Part shown: positions 10,752 to 21,929 of the stretch, one piece after another | Layout of the letters: every line of letters starts with the position of its first letter | Numbering within the stretch: position 1 is the first letter of the stretch | Assembly (NCBI GenBank): GCA_902564565.1 | Contig: CACFBW010000002.1 | Coordinates: forward strand, 1-64,000 | Direction of reading: 5' to 3' | Source of the DNA: an uncultured Pelagibacteraceae bacterium | GTDB lineage: Bacteria; Pseudomonadota; Alphaproteobacteria; Pelagibacterales; Pelagibacteraceae | DNA length: 64,000 nucleotides | The notes under the pieces: generated by a model | The model's input: the letters and a program-made list of their open reading frames with translations, nothing else | Databases searched by the model: none | What the model was told of the DNA's origin: nothing | Made by a program: the position numbers and the translations under genes

Positions 10752-12661
10752 AGAAGAAATATAAATATTTAGATAAAATTAATTTTCCCATAGATGTTAA
10801 AAATTTCAGTCAATCAGAATTAAAGTTTTTAGCAGAAGAAGTCAGAGAAGAAATGATTGACGCTGTCTCTGAAACCGGAGGCCACTTAGGTGCTGGCTTG
10901 GGAGTGGTGGAATTGACTGTAGCTTTACACTATATATTTAATACACCAAATGATAAATTAATTTGGGACGTTGGTCATCAAACATATCCTCATAAAATTT
11001 TAACAGGAAGAAAAGATAGAATTAGAACATTAAGAAAAGGAAATGGTTTGTCTGGTTTTACAAAAAGATCAGAAAGTGAATACGACACTTTCGGTGCTGG
11101 ACATAGTTCAACATCAATATCATCTGCTTTGGGAATTGCTGTTGCAAATAAACTATCAAACAAATCCGACAATGTAATTGCAGTGATAGGAGATGGCGCT
11201 ATTAGTGCTGGAATGGCTTATGAAGCGATGAATAATGCTGGAACAAGTAAAACTAAAATGATTGTTATTTTAAATGATAACGACATGTCAATAGCTAAGC
11301 CAGTTGGAGCCATGAGAGCATATTTGGCAAAAATTTTATCTGGAAAGATATATTTTAGCTTAAGGGAGACGGTAAAACTTATTATATCTGCTTTTTCAAA
11401 AAGGTTTAGTAGCAAAGCAGGAAAAGCTGAAGATTTTTTAAGATCAGCTGTTACTGGTGGAACTTTATTTAACTCAATGGGCTTTTATTATATTGGACCA
11501 ATTGATGGGCATGACATAGACACCCTAATATCAGTATTAAAAAATGCAAAAGAAATAAATTATGAAGGTCCAATAATGATTCATATAAAAACAGAAAAAG
11601 GAAAAGGGTATAAATTTGCAGAAAAATCAGTTGATAAATATCATGGCGTTACAAAGTTTAATGTAAATACTGGTATACAAGAAAAATCAAAATCAAACAC
11701 TCCGTCATATACAAAAGTTTTTGCAAATGCACTTTTGAAACACGCTGAAAGAGATAGTAAAATTATTGGTATAACTGCAGCAATGCCTTCCGGTACAGGA
11801 ATGGATATTTTTGGAGCGAAATTTCCTTCTAGAATGTTTGATGTGGGAATAGCGGAACAACATGCCGTTACTTTTGCAGCTGGTCTTGCAACCGAAGGCT
11901 ATAAGCCATATGCAGCAATTTACTCAACATTTTTGCAAAGAGCATACGATCAGGTTGTTCATGATGTTGCTATTCAAAGTTTACCAGTTAGGTTTGCAAT
12001 TGATAGAGCAGGATTAGTTGGTGCTGATGGCCCCACACATGCAGGATCATTTGATATAACATATTTATCAACCTTACCAAATTTTGTTGTTATGGCTGCT
12101 AGTGATGAAGCTGAATTAGTAAGGATGATAAATACATCAATTGACATAAATGATAAACCTTCAGCTTTTAGATATCCACGAGGCAACGGAATAGGATTGA
12201 GCTTACCAACAATTGAAGAAAAATTAGAAATTGGAAAAGGACGAGTTATTAAGGAAGGTAAAAAAGTTGCCCTGTTAAACTTTGGGGGAAGATTAAATGA
12301 ATGTCTGATTGCTCGAGAAAATCTTATAAAAAAAGGAATTAACATAACATTAATCGATGCAAGATTTGCTAAACCTCTTGATGAAAGCTTAATATGGCAA
12401 ATTGCAACCGATCATGAAGCAATCATTACTATAGAAGAAGGATCAATTGGAGGTTTTGGTTCACATGTAGGGCAGTTCCTTGCTGAAAAAAATTTGCTAG
12501 ATAATAACTTAAAGTATAGATCTATGATTTTATCTGATCAATTTATAAATCATGATAAACCTGATTTAATGTACAAACATGCTGGGTTAGATGCAAATAG
12601 TATAGAAAATAAAATTTTAGACACTCTTAATTCAAAAATAATAATAAAAAAAACTAATTAG
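10748..12661 (+). CDS. dxs: 1-deoxy-D-xylulose-5-phosphate synthase
   Basis: DXS makes deoxyxylulose phosphate from pyruvate and glyceraldehyde-3-phosphate, the first step of the MEP pathway. The thiamine-diphosphate site is visible as GDGA at residues 148-151 with NDND at 176-179. His46 and His77 lie in conserved loops. The transketolase pyrimidine domain follows, with the [15 protein letters not shown] segment, then a C-terminal domain. The length (637) is standard. The start is GTG at 10748, overlapping the ispA stop as GTGA. Its stop overlaps the convergent aroC stop. The product may also feed retinal, quinone and vitamin B6 routes. Confidence 0.97.
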   Translation: MKKKYKYLDKINFPIDVKNFSQSELKFLAEEVREEMIDAVSETGGHLGAGLGVVELTVALHYIFNTPNDKLIWDVGHQTYPHKILTGRKDRIRTLRKGNGLSGFTKRSESEYDTFGAGHSSTSISSALGIAVANKLSNKSDNVIAVIGDGAISAGMAYEAMNNAGTSKTKMIVILNDNDMSIAKPVGAMRAYLAKILSGKIYFSLRETVKLIISAFSKRFSSKAGKAEDFLRSAVTGGTLFNSMGFYYIGPIDGHDIDTLISVLKNAKEINYEGPIMIHIKTEKGKGYKFAEKSVDKYHGVTKFNVNTGIQEKSKSNTPSYTKVFANALLKHAERDSKIIGITAAMPSGTGMDIFGAKFPSRMFDVGIAEQHAVTFAAGLATEGYKPYAAIYSTFLQRAYDQVVHDVAIQSLPVRFAIDRAGLVGADGPTHAGSFDITYLSTLPNFVVMAASDEAELVRMINTSIDINDKPSAFRYPRGNGIGLSLPTIEEKLEIGKGRVIKEGKKVALLNFGGRLNECLIARENLIKKGINITLIDARFAKPLDESLIWQIATDHEAIITIEEGSIGGFGSHVGQFLAEKNLLDNNLKYRSMILSDQFINHDKPDLMYKHAGLDANSIENKILDTLNSKIIIKKTN

Positions 12662-13743
12662 CTATTGCACTGAGCAATATTCATTAAATAATGATCTAAA
12701 AGCACACAGTGCATCATTGCTTCGCCGATTGGCACCGCTCTAATACCAACACAAGGGTCATGTCTACCCTTGACAGATATTGATGTATTTCTTCCAAATT
12801 TATTAATAGTTTTTCGTGAGACAAGAATTGAAGAAGTTGGTTTTACAGCAAACGAAACAATTATATCTTGTCCAGATGATATTCCACCTAGAATACCTCC
12901 AGCGTTATTTGATTTAAAATTTATTTTTTTTCCTTTTTGAGATATTTCGTCAGAATTTTGTTCTCCAGTTAATTGGGCGGAATTCATACCTGATCCAATA
13001 TTAACTCCTTTTACTGCATTAATACTCATCATTGCAGATGCCAAATCCATATCTAATTTTGAATATATTGGTGCACCCAATCCAACAGGCACCCCTTTTG
13101 CTCTTAATTCAATTATTGCTCCACATGACGAGCCCGCTTTTCTTATGCTTAGTAAATATTTTTCCCAAAGTTTTAATATGGACTTATCAGGACAGAAAAG
13201 TGGATTTTTATTAATAAATTTATCATTCCATTTTTTTGTATCACATCCAAGTATACCTAATTGAGTAACTGCTCCAACAACTTTGTATTTTTTTCCAATT
13301 TTATCTTCCAAAACTTTTTTAGCTATAGCTCCTGCCGCTACTCTTGTTGCTGTTTCTCTAGCTGATTGTCTACCACCACCTCTATAGTCTCTAATTCCAT
13401 ATTTTTTAAAATAAGTGTAGTCTGCATGACCAGGTCTGAATTTATCCTTGATTGTTTCGTAATCTCTTGATCTCATATCTTTATTATAAATAATCATAGA
13501 GATAGGGGCGCCTGTAGTTTTACCCTCAAACACACCTGATAAAATATTTACTTTATCATCTTCCTTTCTTTGAGTTGTGAATTTTGACTGGCCTGGTTTT
13601 CTTTTATTTAGCTCAATTTGAATATCTTTTTCTTTAATTTTTATATTTGGAGGACACCCATCAACCACACATCCTATTGCAGGTCCATGAGATTCACCCC
13701 AAGTTGTGAAACGAAATATCTTTCCAAAAGTATTAAATGACAT
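12658..13743 (-). CDS. aroC: chorismate synthase
   Basis: AroC makes chorismate from EPSP, the last step of the shikimate pathway, with reduced FMN. The signature [17 protein letters not shown] is at residues 13-29, and [10 protein letters not shown] and the arginine-rich FMN site are intact. The open frame extends to 13785, but I place the start at ATG 13743. The protein then begins MSFNTFGK as is usual, and the longer form would overlap the divergent pdxH start by 9 bases and add a 14-residue unconserved leader. The length is then 361, typical of the family. Confidence 0.96.
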   Translation of the reverse strand: MSFNTFGKIFRFTTWGESHGPAIGCVVDGCPPNIKIKEKDIQIELNKRKPGQSKFTTQRKEDDKVNILSGVFEGKTTGAPISMIIYNKDMRSRDYETIKDKFRPGHADYTYFKKYGIRDYRGGGRQSARETATRVAAGAIAKKVLEDKIGKKYKVVGAVTQLGILGCDTKKWNDKFINKNPLFCPDKSILKLWEKYLLSIRKAGSSCGAIIELRAKGVPVGLGAPIYSKLDMDLASAMMSINAVKGVNIGSGMNSAQLTGEQNSDEISQKGKKINFKSNNAGGILGGISSGQDIIVSFAVKPTSSILVSRKTINKFGRNTSISVKGRHDPCVGIRAVPIGEAMMHCVLLDHYLMNIAQCNS

Positions 13744-13776
13744 TAAGTATATTATATAAATTATTTTGTTGAAATT

Positions 13777-14400
13777 ATGAATCAAAAAAATCCATTTGAT
13801 CTGGATAAATGCTTTAAGGATTTAGAAAATCCGATAGAACTCTTTAAAGAGTGGTTTAATGAAGCAAAAAAAACAGAGATAAATGACCCAAACGCATTCA
13901 CGCTAGCTACTGCTGACACAAATGGGATTCCTTCAGCAAGAATGATTTTACTGAAAGATTTTAATCAAAATGGCTTTATTTTTTATACAAATTTTAATAG
14001 TAAAAAAAGTAGTGATTTAAAAGAAAATCCAAATGCTTCTTTATGCTTTCATTGGAAGAGTCTTTTAAGACAAATAAGAATTAGCGGGAAAGTTTCTAAA
14101 GTGTCAAACAAGGAATCGGACGCATATTACAAAACAAGACCTTATGAAAGTAAAATTGGCGCATGGGCGTCAAACCAAAGTTCAGTTTTAAACAATAGAG
14201 AAGAACTCATTAAATCAATTGATGATTTTAAAAAAAAATATCCAAATAAAAATGAAGTTCCTAGACCAGATTACTGGTCAGGATGGAACTTAGACCCAAC
14301 TAGTATAGAGTTCTGGTTAGATGGTAAAAACAGAATACATCAAAGGTTAAAATACATTAAAAATAATAGTAGTTGGGAAAAAATTTTATTAAATCCTTAA
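13777..14400 (+). CDS. pdxH: pyridoxamine/pyridoxine 5'-phosphate oxidase
   Basis: This FMN enzyme oxidises PNP or PMP to pyridoxal 5'-phosphate. The split-barrel core shows the FMN-binding [10 protein letters not shown] and FYTNFNSKK segments, and the C-terminal NRIHQRLKY stretch contributes to substrate binding. At 207 residues it is standard length. It is divergent from aroC with only 33 bases between starts. Its TAA stop shares TTAA with the stop of the downstream convergent gene. Confidence 0.95.
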   Translation: MNQKNPFDLDKCFKDLENPIELFKEWFNEAKKTEINDPNAFTLATADTNGIPSARMILLKDFNQNGFIFYTNFNSKKSSDLKENPNASLCFHWKSLLRQIRISGKVSKVSNKESDAYYKTRPYESKIGAWASNQSSVLNNREELIKSIDDFKKKYPNKNEVPRPDYWSGWNLDPTSIEFWLDGKNRIHQRLKYIKNNSSWEKILLNP

Positions 14401-15410
14401 AAAGTTCTTTCCAAACTAAAAGAAGTTAACTTTTGAAGTATATTTTTTTCTTTTGTATCATCAAATATACTTAGAGAATTGGATGCTAGATTAATAAAGT
14501 GCTCGGCTTTTTTGTGACACTCAAAAACTATGTTATATTTTTTAATCATTAAAAGAACTTTTTTAAATTCTTCTTCTGATCTTTCTTTTTTCAAAAATAT
14601 TTCTTTTAATTCTTTTTTTTCATCATTTTTTAATTTCTGGTAAAGCAATATTATAGGTAAAGTTATTTTTCCTTCATAAAAATCATTTCCCATTCCTTTG
14701 CCAAACAATTTTAATTCAGAATTATAATCCAGAGTATCGTCTGCTATTTGGAAAGTTAATCCAAGATTTTTTCCGTAGAATTCCAAAGCATCTTTAATTT
14801 TTTTTTCTTTGTTTGCCAATATAGAACCGACTCTTGTTGCCGCAGCAAACAAAGAGGCTGTTTTAGCAGATATTATTTTTAGATATGTTTCTTCCAGCAT
14901 ATCGATTTCACCTTCATGTTGTAGTTGTAACACTTCTCCTTGAGATATTTCTGCAGAAGTTGAAGAAAGAAGTTTTAAAATTTCAAGATTTCCATCTTCT
15001 ACCATCATTTCAAAACATCTACTTAACAGATAATCTCCAACTAAAATTGATGATTTATTCCCCCAAATATTATGTAAAGTTTTTTTTCCTCTTCTAGTCT
15101 CTCCCTTATCTATAACATCATCATGCATTAGGGTTGCGGCATGTATAAGCTCTACACAAGCAGCAAGATTAACATCTCTAGAACCTTTAGAGTATCCACA
15201 AAGTTTAGAAGAGCCTAAAGTAAGCAATGCTCTCAGTCTCTTACCACCTGTTCTAAGATGATATTTTGTCATTTCATCTACTAGCTCTACTTTGCTTGAT
15301 AATTTTGTTTTAATCTTTTCTTCAACTAAAACTAGCTTATCATCAACAGAATTTTTGAGCTCCATGTATGAATTGTTTATTCGATTTTTTAACTGAACAA
15401 CTGTTCCCAT
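14397..15410 (-). CDS. ispB: octaprenyl/polyprenyl diphosphate synthase
   Basis: This is a long-chain trans-prenyltransferase that probably makes the ubiquinone side chain. The first aspartate motif DDVID is at residues 97-101 with RRGKKTLHN just after, and the second DDTLD is at 224-228. The length of 337 and the GGKRLR segment at 55-60 fit IspB rather than farnesyl diphosphate synthase. Chain length cannot be read with certainty from sequence, so the product could be octa-, nona- or decaprenyl diphosphate. Many alphaproteobacteria make ubiquinone-10. Confidence 0.9.
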   Translation of the reverse strand: MGTVVQLKNRINNSYMELKNSVDDKLVLVEEKIKTKLSSKVELVDEMTKYHLRTGGKRLRALLTLGSSKLCGYSKGSRDVNLAACVELIHAATLMHDDVIDKGETRRGKKTLHNIWGNKSSILVGDYLLSRCFEMMVEDGNLEILKLLSSTSAEISQGEVLQLQHEGEIDMLEETYLKIISAKTASLFAAATRVGSILANKEKKIKDALEFYGKNLGLTFQIADDTLDYNSELKLFGKGMGNDFYEGKITLPIILLYQKLKNDEKKELKEIFLKKERSEEEFKKVLLMIKKYNIVFECHKKAEHFINLASNSLSIFDDTKEKNILQKLTSFSLERTF

Positions 15411-15425
15411 AAGAATAAGTTAGTA

Positions 15426-15457
15426 CAATTGACATAATATTATACTTCTCAATTGAC
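15426..15457. repeat. short direct repeat CAATTGAC in a divergent promoter region
   Basis: The octamer CAATTGAC occurs at 15426-15433 and again at 15450-15457, with starts 24 bases apart, in the 109-base gap between the divergent ispB-like and S49 protease genes. It could be a paired protein-binding site. A TATAAT on the minus strand lies between the copies. No known regulator is implied. Confidence 0.4.
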
Positions 15458-15519
15458 GCACCCAAAACTACAACTATAAGGAGACTTTATATTAAACCAA
15501 AAATTTTATAAGCATTAGT

Positions 15520-16329
15520 ATGATTTCATTTTTCAAAAAAAAGAAAATTATTCCACATATAAAACTAAATGGGGTAATAGGAAACGTTGGTAAATTTAAA
15601 CAAGGGATAGATTTTGCAGGGCAAGAAGAAATAATAAAAAAAGCTTTTTCAATAAAAAAAGCACTCGCTGTAGCAATATCAATAAATTCTCCAGGAGGTT
15701 CACCTGTTCAATCGCACCTGATACATGATTTTATAAGACATCAAGCTAAAAAGAATAAAAAAAAAGTTATAATTTTTGCTGAAGACGTTGCTGCATCGGG
15801 CGGATATTTAATTGCTTGCGCAGGGGATGAAATTTATGCAAATCAAAGCTCAATTGTTGGTTCAATAGGTGTTATTTACTCTTCGTTTGGTTTTAAAGAT
15901 TTAATTGAAAAAATTGGAGTTCAAAGAAGAGTATATACTGCTGGAAAAAATAAAAGCAGTTTGGATCCTTTTATGGAAGAAAAACAAGAAGACATTGAAA
16001 GATTAAAAAATATACAACTAGATTTACACAAAGATTTTATAGAAGTTGTCGAAAAAAGCAGATCTGCTAAATTAAAAAAAGATACAGGAATTGAGTTGTT
16101 CTCAGGCGAGTTTTGGTCAGGAAGAAAATCAAAAGAACTAGGTTTAATAGATGGAATTGGAAATGCAGATCAAATCTTAAGAGAAAAATTTGGGGACGAT
16201 GTTGTTATTAAAAAATTTGAAAAATCAAAAGGTTGGTTAGCCAAAAAATTATCATCATCAGAAAGTTATGCGGATCAAGCAATTAGCGTTTTAGAAGAAA
16301 GATCCATCTGGCAAAGATATGGTTTCTAA
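15520..16329 (+). CDS. sppA: S49 family serine peptidase, SppA-like
   Basis: This is a signal-peptide-peptidase-type serine protease with a Ser-Lys dyad. The oxyanion-loop motif NSPGGSP is at residues 56-62, the nucleophile is Ser93 in [11 protein letters not shown], and the likely general base is Lys145 in [11 protein letters not shown]. At 269 residues it is a single S49 unit. I see no clear N-terminal membrane anchor; the protein starts with a lysine-rich segment then strand [12 protein letters not shown]. It may be cytoplasmic or peripheral. The last 11 bases overlap glyQ. Confidence 0.88.
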   Translation: MISFFKKKKIIPHIKLNGVIGNVGKFKQGIDFAGQEEIIKKAFSIKKALAVAISINSPGGSPVQSHLIHDFIRHQAKKNKKKVIIFAEDVAASGGYLIACAGDEIYANQSSIVGSIGVIYSSFGFKDLIEKIGVQRRVYTAGKNKSSLDPFMEEKQEDIERLKNIQLDLHKDFIEVVEKSRSAKLKKDTGIELFSGEFWSGRKSKELGLIDGIGNADQILREKFGDDVVIKKFEKSKGWLAKKLSSSESYADQAISVLEERSIWQRYGF

Positions 16330-17203
16330 AAAAAAGAAAACAAAAAAACCCCATTTTCAATCTTTTCAAGATACAATCTTGAACTTGCAAAAATATTGGA
16401 GCAAACAGGGTTGTGTTATTGTGCAACCTTATGACATGGAGGTAGGAGCCGGCACATTTCACCCCGCAACTACCTTAAGATCTTTAGGACCAAAACCTTG
16501 GAAGGTTGCATATGTGCAACCATCAAGAAGACCAACTGACGGAAGATACGGAGAGAATCCAAATAGATTACAACATTATTATCAGTTCCAAGTTTTAATA
16601 AAACCATCCCCTAAAGAAATAAAAAAACTTTACCTAAACAGTTTAAATGTTATCGGCATTAGTCACAAAGATCACGATATTAGATTTGTTGAAGATGACT
16701 GGGAAAGCCCAACACTTGGAGCCGCAGGACTTGGGTGGGAAGTTTGGTGTGATGGAATGGAAATAACTCAATTTACTTATTTTCAACAAATGGCCGGTAT
16801 GGAATGTAAACCAGTTTCTGTTGAATTAACTTATGGTCTTGAAAGAATTTGTATGTTTACTCAGCAAAAAAAAAATGTGTTTGATCTTTTGTGGAATAAT
16901 GAAGGAATCCAATATAGAGAAGTATTTCACCAAGCCGAAAAAGAATTTTCTGCTTATAATTTTGAACACGCAAATACTGAAAATTTATTTAAGATTTTTG
17001 ACATGTTAGAATTAGAAGCTAAATCTCTTATAGAAAAGAAAATATCTTTACCTGCTTATGATCAATGTTTAAAAGCAAGTCACGTTTTTAATATTTTAGA
17101 TGCCAGAGGCGTAATTAGTGTTGCACAAAGAGCCGAATATATTGGTAGAATAAGAGATATAACCAAAGGTGTTGCCGAAATATGGGTAAATAGTCAAAAA
17201 TAG
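16319..17203 (+). CDS. glyQ: glycyl-tRNA synthetase alpha subunit
   Basis: This is the catalytic alpha subunit of the bacterial alpha2-beta2 glycyl-tRNA synthetase. The class II motifs are present: the [16 protein letters not shown] segment near residues 42-57, the [19 protein letters not shown] stretch, and the [13 protein letters not shown] segment. The length (294) is usual. It is followed by glyS after two bases, as in most bacteria with the two-subunit enzyme. Confidence 0.97.
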   Translation: MVSKKKKTKKPHFQSFQDTILNLQKYWSKQGCVIVQPYDMEVGAGTFHPATTLRSLGPKPWKVAYVQPSRRPTDGRYGENPNRLQHYYQFQVLIKPSPKEIKKLYLNSLNVIGISHKDHDIRFVEDDWESPTLGAAGLGWEVWCDGMEITQFTYFQQMAGMECKPVSVELTYGLERICMFTQQKKNVFDLLWNNEGIQYREVFHQAEKEFSAYNFEHANTENLFKIFDMLELEAKSLIEKKISLPAYDQCLKASHVFNILDARGVISVAQRAEYIGRIRDITKGVAEIWVNSQK

Positions 17204-17205
17204 TA

Positions 17206-19272
17206 ATGGCAGAATTTTTTTTAGAACTTTTTAGTGAAGAAATACCTCCAAATCTACAAAAAAATGCAAGAGAATTTTTTTTGGAAAATTTTCAAAAACT
17301 GTTTGAAGAAAAACATTTAAAGTTTAAAAAATCTGGCACTTATTCGACTCCTAATAGACTAATAGTTTTATTTGAAGGTTTAGATAAAGAAATTAAAGAA
17401 AAATCTGAAGAAATCAGAGGTCCTAATGTTAATGCACCAGAAAAGGCTTTAGAAGGATTTTTAAGATCAAATAAAATAACTGAAAATGAAATTTATAAAA
17501 AAAAAAATGAAAAAGGAGAATTTTATTTTTTTAAGAAACCCGAAAAAATTATTAAAACTATAGACTTATTAGAAAAGAATGTTCCTTTAATTCTCGACAA
17601 AATATCATGGAAAAAATCAATGAAATGGGGAGATTTTGATCTGGAGTGGGGAAGACCTTTAAAGTCAATTTTATGTGTTTTTGATAATAAAAGTTTACCA
17701 TTTAAATTTTATCATCTTGAAAGTTCAAACACCACATTTCTTGATAAAGAGTTTGAGGAAAAAAAAGGGACGTTTAGAAGCTTTAAAAGTTACCAGAGTT
17801 ATTTTAAAAAAATAGGTATTATTATTGATCAAAATTCTAGAAAAAAATTAATTGAAAATACTCTTCATAAAATTTCTAAAAGAAAAAATCTTAAACTGGA
17901 TATTAATGCTAAACTTTTGAATGAGGTCACCGATTTAGTTGAACAGCCAAATATTTTAATTTGTAAATTTGATCCAAAATTCTTGGAAATACCTAAAGAA
18001 ATTCTTATTATTACAATGCAACACCATCAAAAGTATTTTCATACTTTTGATCAAAAAGAAAATATTACTAATGAATTCTTTGTTGTAGCAAATATCAAAG
18101 ATACCAAAGGTTTTATAAAATTAGGAAATGAAAGAGTTGTCGATGCAAGACTGAATGATGCTAGATTTTTTTGGGAAAAAAATAAATCTCAGAATTTAAT
18201 CAAACAAATATCAAAATTAAAATCAATCAATTATTTTGAAGGACTGGGTTCATATTTTGACAAAATTCAAAGGATGAGAAAACTTGGCGCTATGATTTCA
18301 GATGAAATGCTCATAAGCAAAGACAAAGTAGAGCTTTCGACATCTATATGTAAAATAGATTTAACCTCTGACATAGTGAATGAATTTCCAGAACTTCAAG
18401 GAATAATAGGCGGATATTTTGCAGACTCTCAGGGGTTTGATAAAGATATTTCTTTATCTATAAGCGAACATTACTTGCCTACAGGACTAGATGGTAGGGT
18501 TCCGAGAAAACCTTTTAGCGTTACTTTAGCCTTAACTGACAAAATGGATACTTTGGTAGGTTTTTTTGGAATTAATCAAAAACCTACTAGCTCAAAAGAT
18601 CCATATGCTTTGAGAAGATCAGCATTAGGAATTATCAGACTGCTATTAGAAAATAAAAAAGAATTTAAAATAAGTGATTTGATAAATTATTCAATCTCTC
18701 TTTATAGAGATCAAGGATTTGAATTTCCAAATGCCAATGTCCAAAAAGACTTATCTTTATTTTTGATTGATAGATTAAAATTTTATATGAAAGAAAAAGA
18801 TATTCGTTATGATATTATTGAAGCAAGTATAAATTCTTTTTCAATAGACCACGCATCAAAAATGTACAATAAAGCATCAGCTTTAAATAAAGTTATTATT
18901 AAAAGTGTTGGGAGCGATATAATTTCTAGCTACAAAAGAGCTTCAAATATTTTAGAGAACGAGCTTAAAAATAAAGAGTTGAATCTTTCAAATACGACTG
19001 ACCCCGGAATTTTTAAAAATGAGTATGAAAAAAATTTATATAAAAAAATACATGAATTAAGAAAATATTTTACTAGCATTAATAAAGATGAAGATTATCA
19101 AGTATCACTTGAAAATTTAGCTGATGCTAAAGTAACTATTGCTGAATTTTTTGATAATGTAATAGTTAATGACGACGATCAAAGTATAAAGAAAAATCGA
19201 TTGGAACTTTTGCAAATGTTATGTAAAACGTTCGACAATTATATAAATTTTTCAAATATTGAAAGTTTTTAA
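17206..19272 (+). CDS. glyS: glycyl-tRNA synthetase beta subunit
   Basis: The beta subunit binds tRNA-Gly. It starts AEFFLELFSEEIPP as is typical, has the LLEVTDLVE-type motif (EVTDLVEQPN) in the middle and the HD-like segments with KMDTLVGFF and DPYALRR. At 688 residues it is full length. Its TAA stop overlaps the ppdK start by one base, so the three genes glyQ-glyS-ppdK appear translationally coupled. Confidence 0.97.
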   Translation: MAEFFLELFSEEIPPNLQKNAREFFLENFQKLFEEKHLKFKKSGTYSTPNRLIVLFEGLDKEIKEKSEEIRGPNVNAPEKALEGFLRSNKITENEIYKKKNEKGEFYFFKKPEKIIKTIDLLEKNVPLILDKISWKKSMKWGDFDLEWGRPLKSILCVFDNKSLPFKFYHLESSNTTFLDKEFEEKKGTFRSFKSYQSYFKKIGIIIDQNSRKKLIENTLHKISKRKNLKLDINAKLLNEVTDLVEQPNILICKFDPKFLEIPKEILIITMQHHQKYFHTFDQKENITNEFFVVANIKDTKGFIKLGNERVVDARLNDARFFWEKNKSQNLIKQISKLKSINYFEGLGSYFDKIQRMRKLGAMISDEMLISKDKVELSTSICKIDLTSDIVNEFPELQGIIGGYFADSQGFDKDISLSISEHYLPTGLDGRVPRKPFSVTLALTDKMDTLVGFFGINQKPTSSKDPYALRRSALGIIRLLLENKKEFKISDLINYSISLYRDQGFEFPNANVQKDLSLFLIDRLKFYMKEKDIRYDIIEASINSFSIDHASKMYNKASALNKVIIKSVGSDIISSYKRASNILENELKNKELNLSNTTDPGIFKNEYEKNLYKKIHELRKYFTSINKDEDYQVSLENLADAKVTIAEFFDNVIVNDDDQSIKKNRLELLQMLCKTFDNYINFSNIESF

Positions 19273-21929
19273 TGAATAAATTAATTTTAAATTTTAAATC
19301 CAAAGAATCAAAAAAAATAATAAATCCTAAGAACTTTTTGGGAGGGAAGGGAGCAAACCTTTCTCAAATGGGAAGAATGGGTTTGCCTGTTCCACCTGGA
19401 TTTACAATTTCAACAAAAGTATGTGAGTTATTTTATAAAAATAAAAAAAAACTAACTTTCAAAATAGTTAAAAACATTCAAAAAGAGCTCAAAAAAATAG
19501 AAAAAGAATCTGGAAAGAAATTTGGTGATTTAAACAATCCTTTGTTGGTATCAGTGAGATCTGGTTCCAGAGCATCTATGCCTGGCATGATGGATACAAT
19601 TTTAAATCTTGGTTTGAACGATAAAACAGTTTTAGCATTAGCGAAAAAAACTTCTAATAATAGATTTGCAAAAGATAGCTATAGAAGATTTATTCAAATG
19701 TACTCAAATGTGGTTATGGGTGTTGAAAGTTACAATTTTGAAGAGTTAATTGAGAATTATAAACTTACAAAAGGTGTTCTTCTTGATACAGAATTAGATG
19801 CTGATGATTGGGACGGTTTAATTAAAGATTTTAAACATATCGTAAAACAAAAAACAAAAAAAGAATTTCCACAAAATGTTTACCAGCAATTAATTGGAGC
19901 CATTTCCGCAGTATTTTTATCCTGGGAAAGTAGTAGAGCTAAAGTTTATAGAAAACTTAACCATATTCCCTCAGACTGGGGAACAGCAGTTAATGTCCAG
20001 TCAATGGTTTTTGGTAACATGGGTAATGATTGTGCAACTGGCGTTGTATTCACACGAAATCCATCTGATGGAATAAATGAAATTTATGGTGAGTATTTAA
20101 TTAATGCTCAAGGAGAGGATGTAGTGGCTGGTACAAGAACACCTCAATATATAACTAAAAAAACCAAAAAAGACTCAAACTCAAAAGATAGTTCTATGGA
20201 AGAATCTATGCCTAAAATTTTTAAAGAATTAAAAAAAATTCTTAAAATTTTAGAAAAACATTACAAGGATATGCAAGATGTTGAGTTTACAGTTGAAAAT
20301 CAAAAACTTTGGATTTTACAAACTAGATCAGGAAAGAGAACAGCAAAATCTGCAGTTAAAATTGCAGTTGATATGGTTAAAGAAAAAATAATTTCAAAAA
20401 AACAAGCAATTTTAAGAATAGACCCAAATACTTTAGAGACTCTTTTGCATCCAAGTTTAGATGAAAAAAGTGAATTACATGTAATAGCCAAAGGTTTACC
20501 GGCATCTCCTGGAGCAGCAAGTGGAAAAGTAGTTTTTTCATCTGATGAAGCCGAAAGACTCAATGGAGTTATGCAAAATACAATTTTAGTAAGAATAGAA
20601 ACTTCTCCTGATGATATACATGGAATGCATGCAGCAAAAGGAATTCTTACTGCAAGAGGTGGAATGACTAGTCATGCAGCGGTAGTAGCTAGAGGAATGG
20701 GAAGACCTTGTGTATCAGGGTCTAGTGAAATTGAGATTGATTATAAGAATAAATTATTCAAAACAAAAAATCACGAGATTAAAGAAGGAGATGTAATTAC
20801 GATTGATGGTTCAACCGGTAGAATAATTTTAGGAAAAGTTAAAACAATAAAGCCTGAGATTTCGAGTGATTTTTCTAAAGTTTTGAATTGGGCAGATAGT
20901 TCAAGAAAATTAAAAATCAGAACAAATTCCGAAACTCCACTTGATAGCAAAATTGCTAGAGAATTTGGTGCTGAAGGCATTGGATTATGTAGGACAGAAC
21001 ATATGTTTTTTGAAGAAGAGAGAATTCTTTCAGTTAGACAAATGATATTATCAAAATCAAAAGAAGATAGAGACAAAGCTCTTACGAAGTTGTTACCTCA
21101 CCAAAAAAATGATTTTGTTGAAATATTTAAAATAATGAATGGATTGCCAGTTACAGTAAGATTGTTGGATCCACCCTTGCATGAGTTTTTACCAAAAAGC
21201 GAAAGTGAAATAAACGATGTAGCAAAATCGCTTAATTTATCAACCGAAGAAGTCAAAGCAAGAATCGGTGAACTTCATGAACACAATCCAATGCTTGGAC
21301 ATAGGGGATGCAGATTAGGAATTTCTTTTCCTGAAATTTACGAAATGCAATGTAGAGCTATATTTGAAGCTTTAATCCAATGTAAGAGTAAAAAATTAAA
21401 ACCTATTATGCCAGAAATAATGATTCCACTAGTTTCAACGGAAGCTGAAATAAAAATTATGAAAGATTTGGTAATTAGAGTAGCAAAAAAAGTTGAGAAT
21501 GAAAATAAAGTGAAGATAAACTTTTTAGTAGGTACGATGATAGAACTTCCGAGAGCTGCTTTAAAAGCAAAAGATATTGCAAAACATGCTGAATTTTTTA
21601 GTTTTGGAACAAATGATTTAACTCAGACAACATTTGGAATTAGCAGAGATGATAGTGGAAAATTCTTAAGTGACTACATTGAAAATAAGATTTTTGATAT
21701 AGATCCTTTCATATCAATTGACGAAGGAGTTGGGGATCTAATTGAAATTGCAACTTTAAGAGGAAAGAAACAAAACAAAAAAATTAAACTGGGAATATGT
21801 GGAGAACACGGCGGAGATCCAAAAAGTATTCATTTTTGTTCTAAAACAGGCTTAGATTATGTTTCTTGTTCACCTTATAGAGTACCCGTTGCAAGATTGT
21901 CAGCTGCTCAAGCAGAATTAAAAAAATAA
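19272..21929 (+). CDS. ppdK: pyruvate, phosphate dikinase
   Basis: PPDK interconverts pyruvate, ATP and phosphate with phosphoenolpyruvate, AMP and pyrophosphate. The N-terminal ATP-grasp part has GGKGANLSQM, and SVRSGSRASMPGMMDTILNLG near residue 95. The phospho-carrier His468 lies in GGMTSHAAVVARGMGRP. The C-terminal PEP-binding barrel ends with GICGEHGGDP. At 885 residues it is full length. Placement after glyS is known in alphaproteobacteria. The next gene, nadC on the other strand, begins at the very next base. Confidence 0.97.
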   Translation: MNKLILNFKSKESKKIINPKNFLGGKGANLSQMGRMGLPVPPGFTISTKVCELFYKNKKKLTFKIVKNIQKELKKIEKESGKKFGDLNNPLLVSVRSGSRASMPGMMDTILNLGLNDKTVLALAKKTSNNRFAKDSYRRFIQMYSNVVMGVESYNFEELIENYKLTKGVLLDTELDADDWDGLIKDFKHIVKQKTKKEFPQNVYQQLIGAISAVFLSWESSRAKVYRKLNHIPSDWGTAVNVQSMVFGNMGNDCATGVVFTRNPSDGINEIYGEYLINAQGEDVVAGTRTPQYITKKTKKDSNSKDSSMEESMPKIFKELKKILKILEKHYKDMQDVEFTVENQKLWILQTRSGKRTAKSAVKIAVDMVKEKIISKKQAILRIDPNTLETLLHPSLDEKSELHVIAKGLPASPGAASGKVVFSSDEAERLNGVMQNTILVRIETSPDDIHGMHAAKGILTARGGMTSHAAVVARGMGRPCVSGSSEIEIDYKNKLFKTKNHEIKEGDVITIDGSTGRIILGKVKTIKPEISSDFSKVLNWADSSRKLKIRTNSETPLDSKIAREFGAEGIGLCRTEHMFFEEERILSVRQMILSKSKEDRDKALTKLLPHQKNDFVEIFKIMNGLPVTVRLLDPPLHEFLPKSESEINDVAKSLNLSTEEVKARIGELHEHNPMLGHRGCRLGISFPEIYEMQCRAIFEALIQCKSKKLKPIMPEIMIPLVSTEAEIKIMKDLVIRVAKKVENENKVKINFLVGTMIELPRAALKAKDIAKHAEFFSFGTNDLTQTTFGISRDDSGKFLSDYIENKIFDIDPFISIDEGVGDLIEIATLRGKKQNKKIKLGICGEHGGDPKSIHFCSKTGLDYVSCSPYRVPVARLSAAQAELKK

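Noticed and set aside
12658-13785. Longer aroC start at 13785
   Set aside because: It adds a 14-residue unconserved leader and overlaps the divergent pdxH start; ATG 13743 gives the family N-terminus MSFNTFGK.
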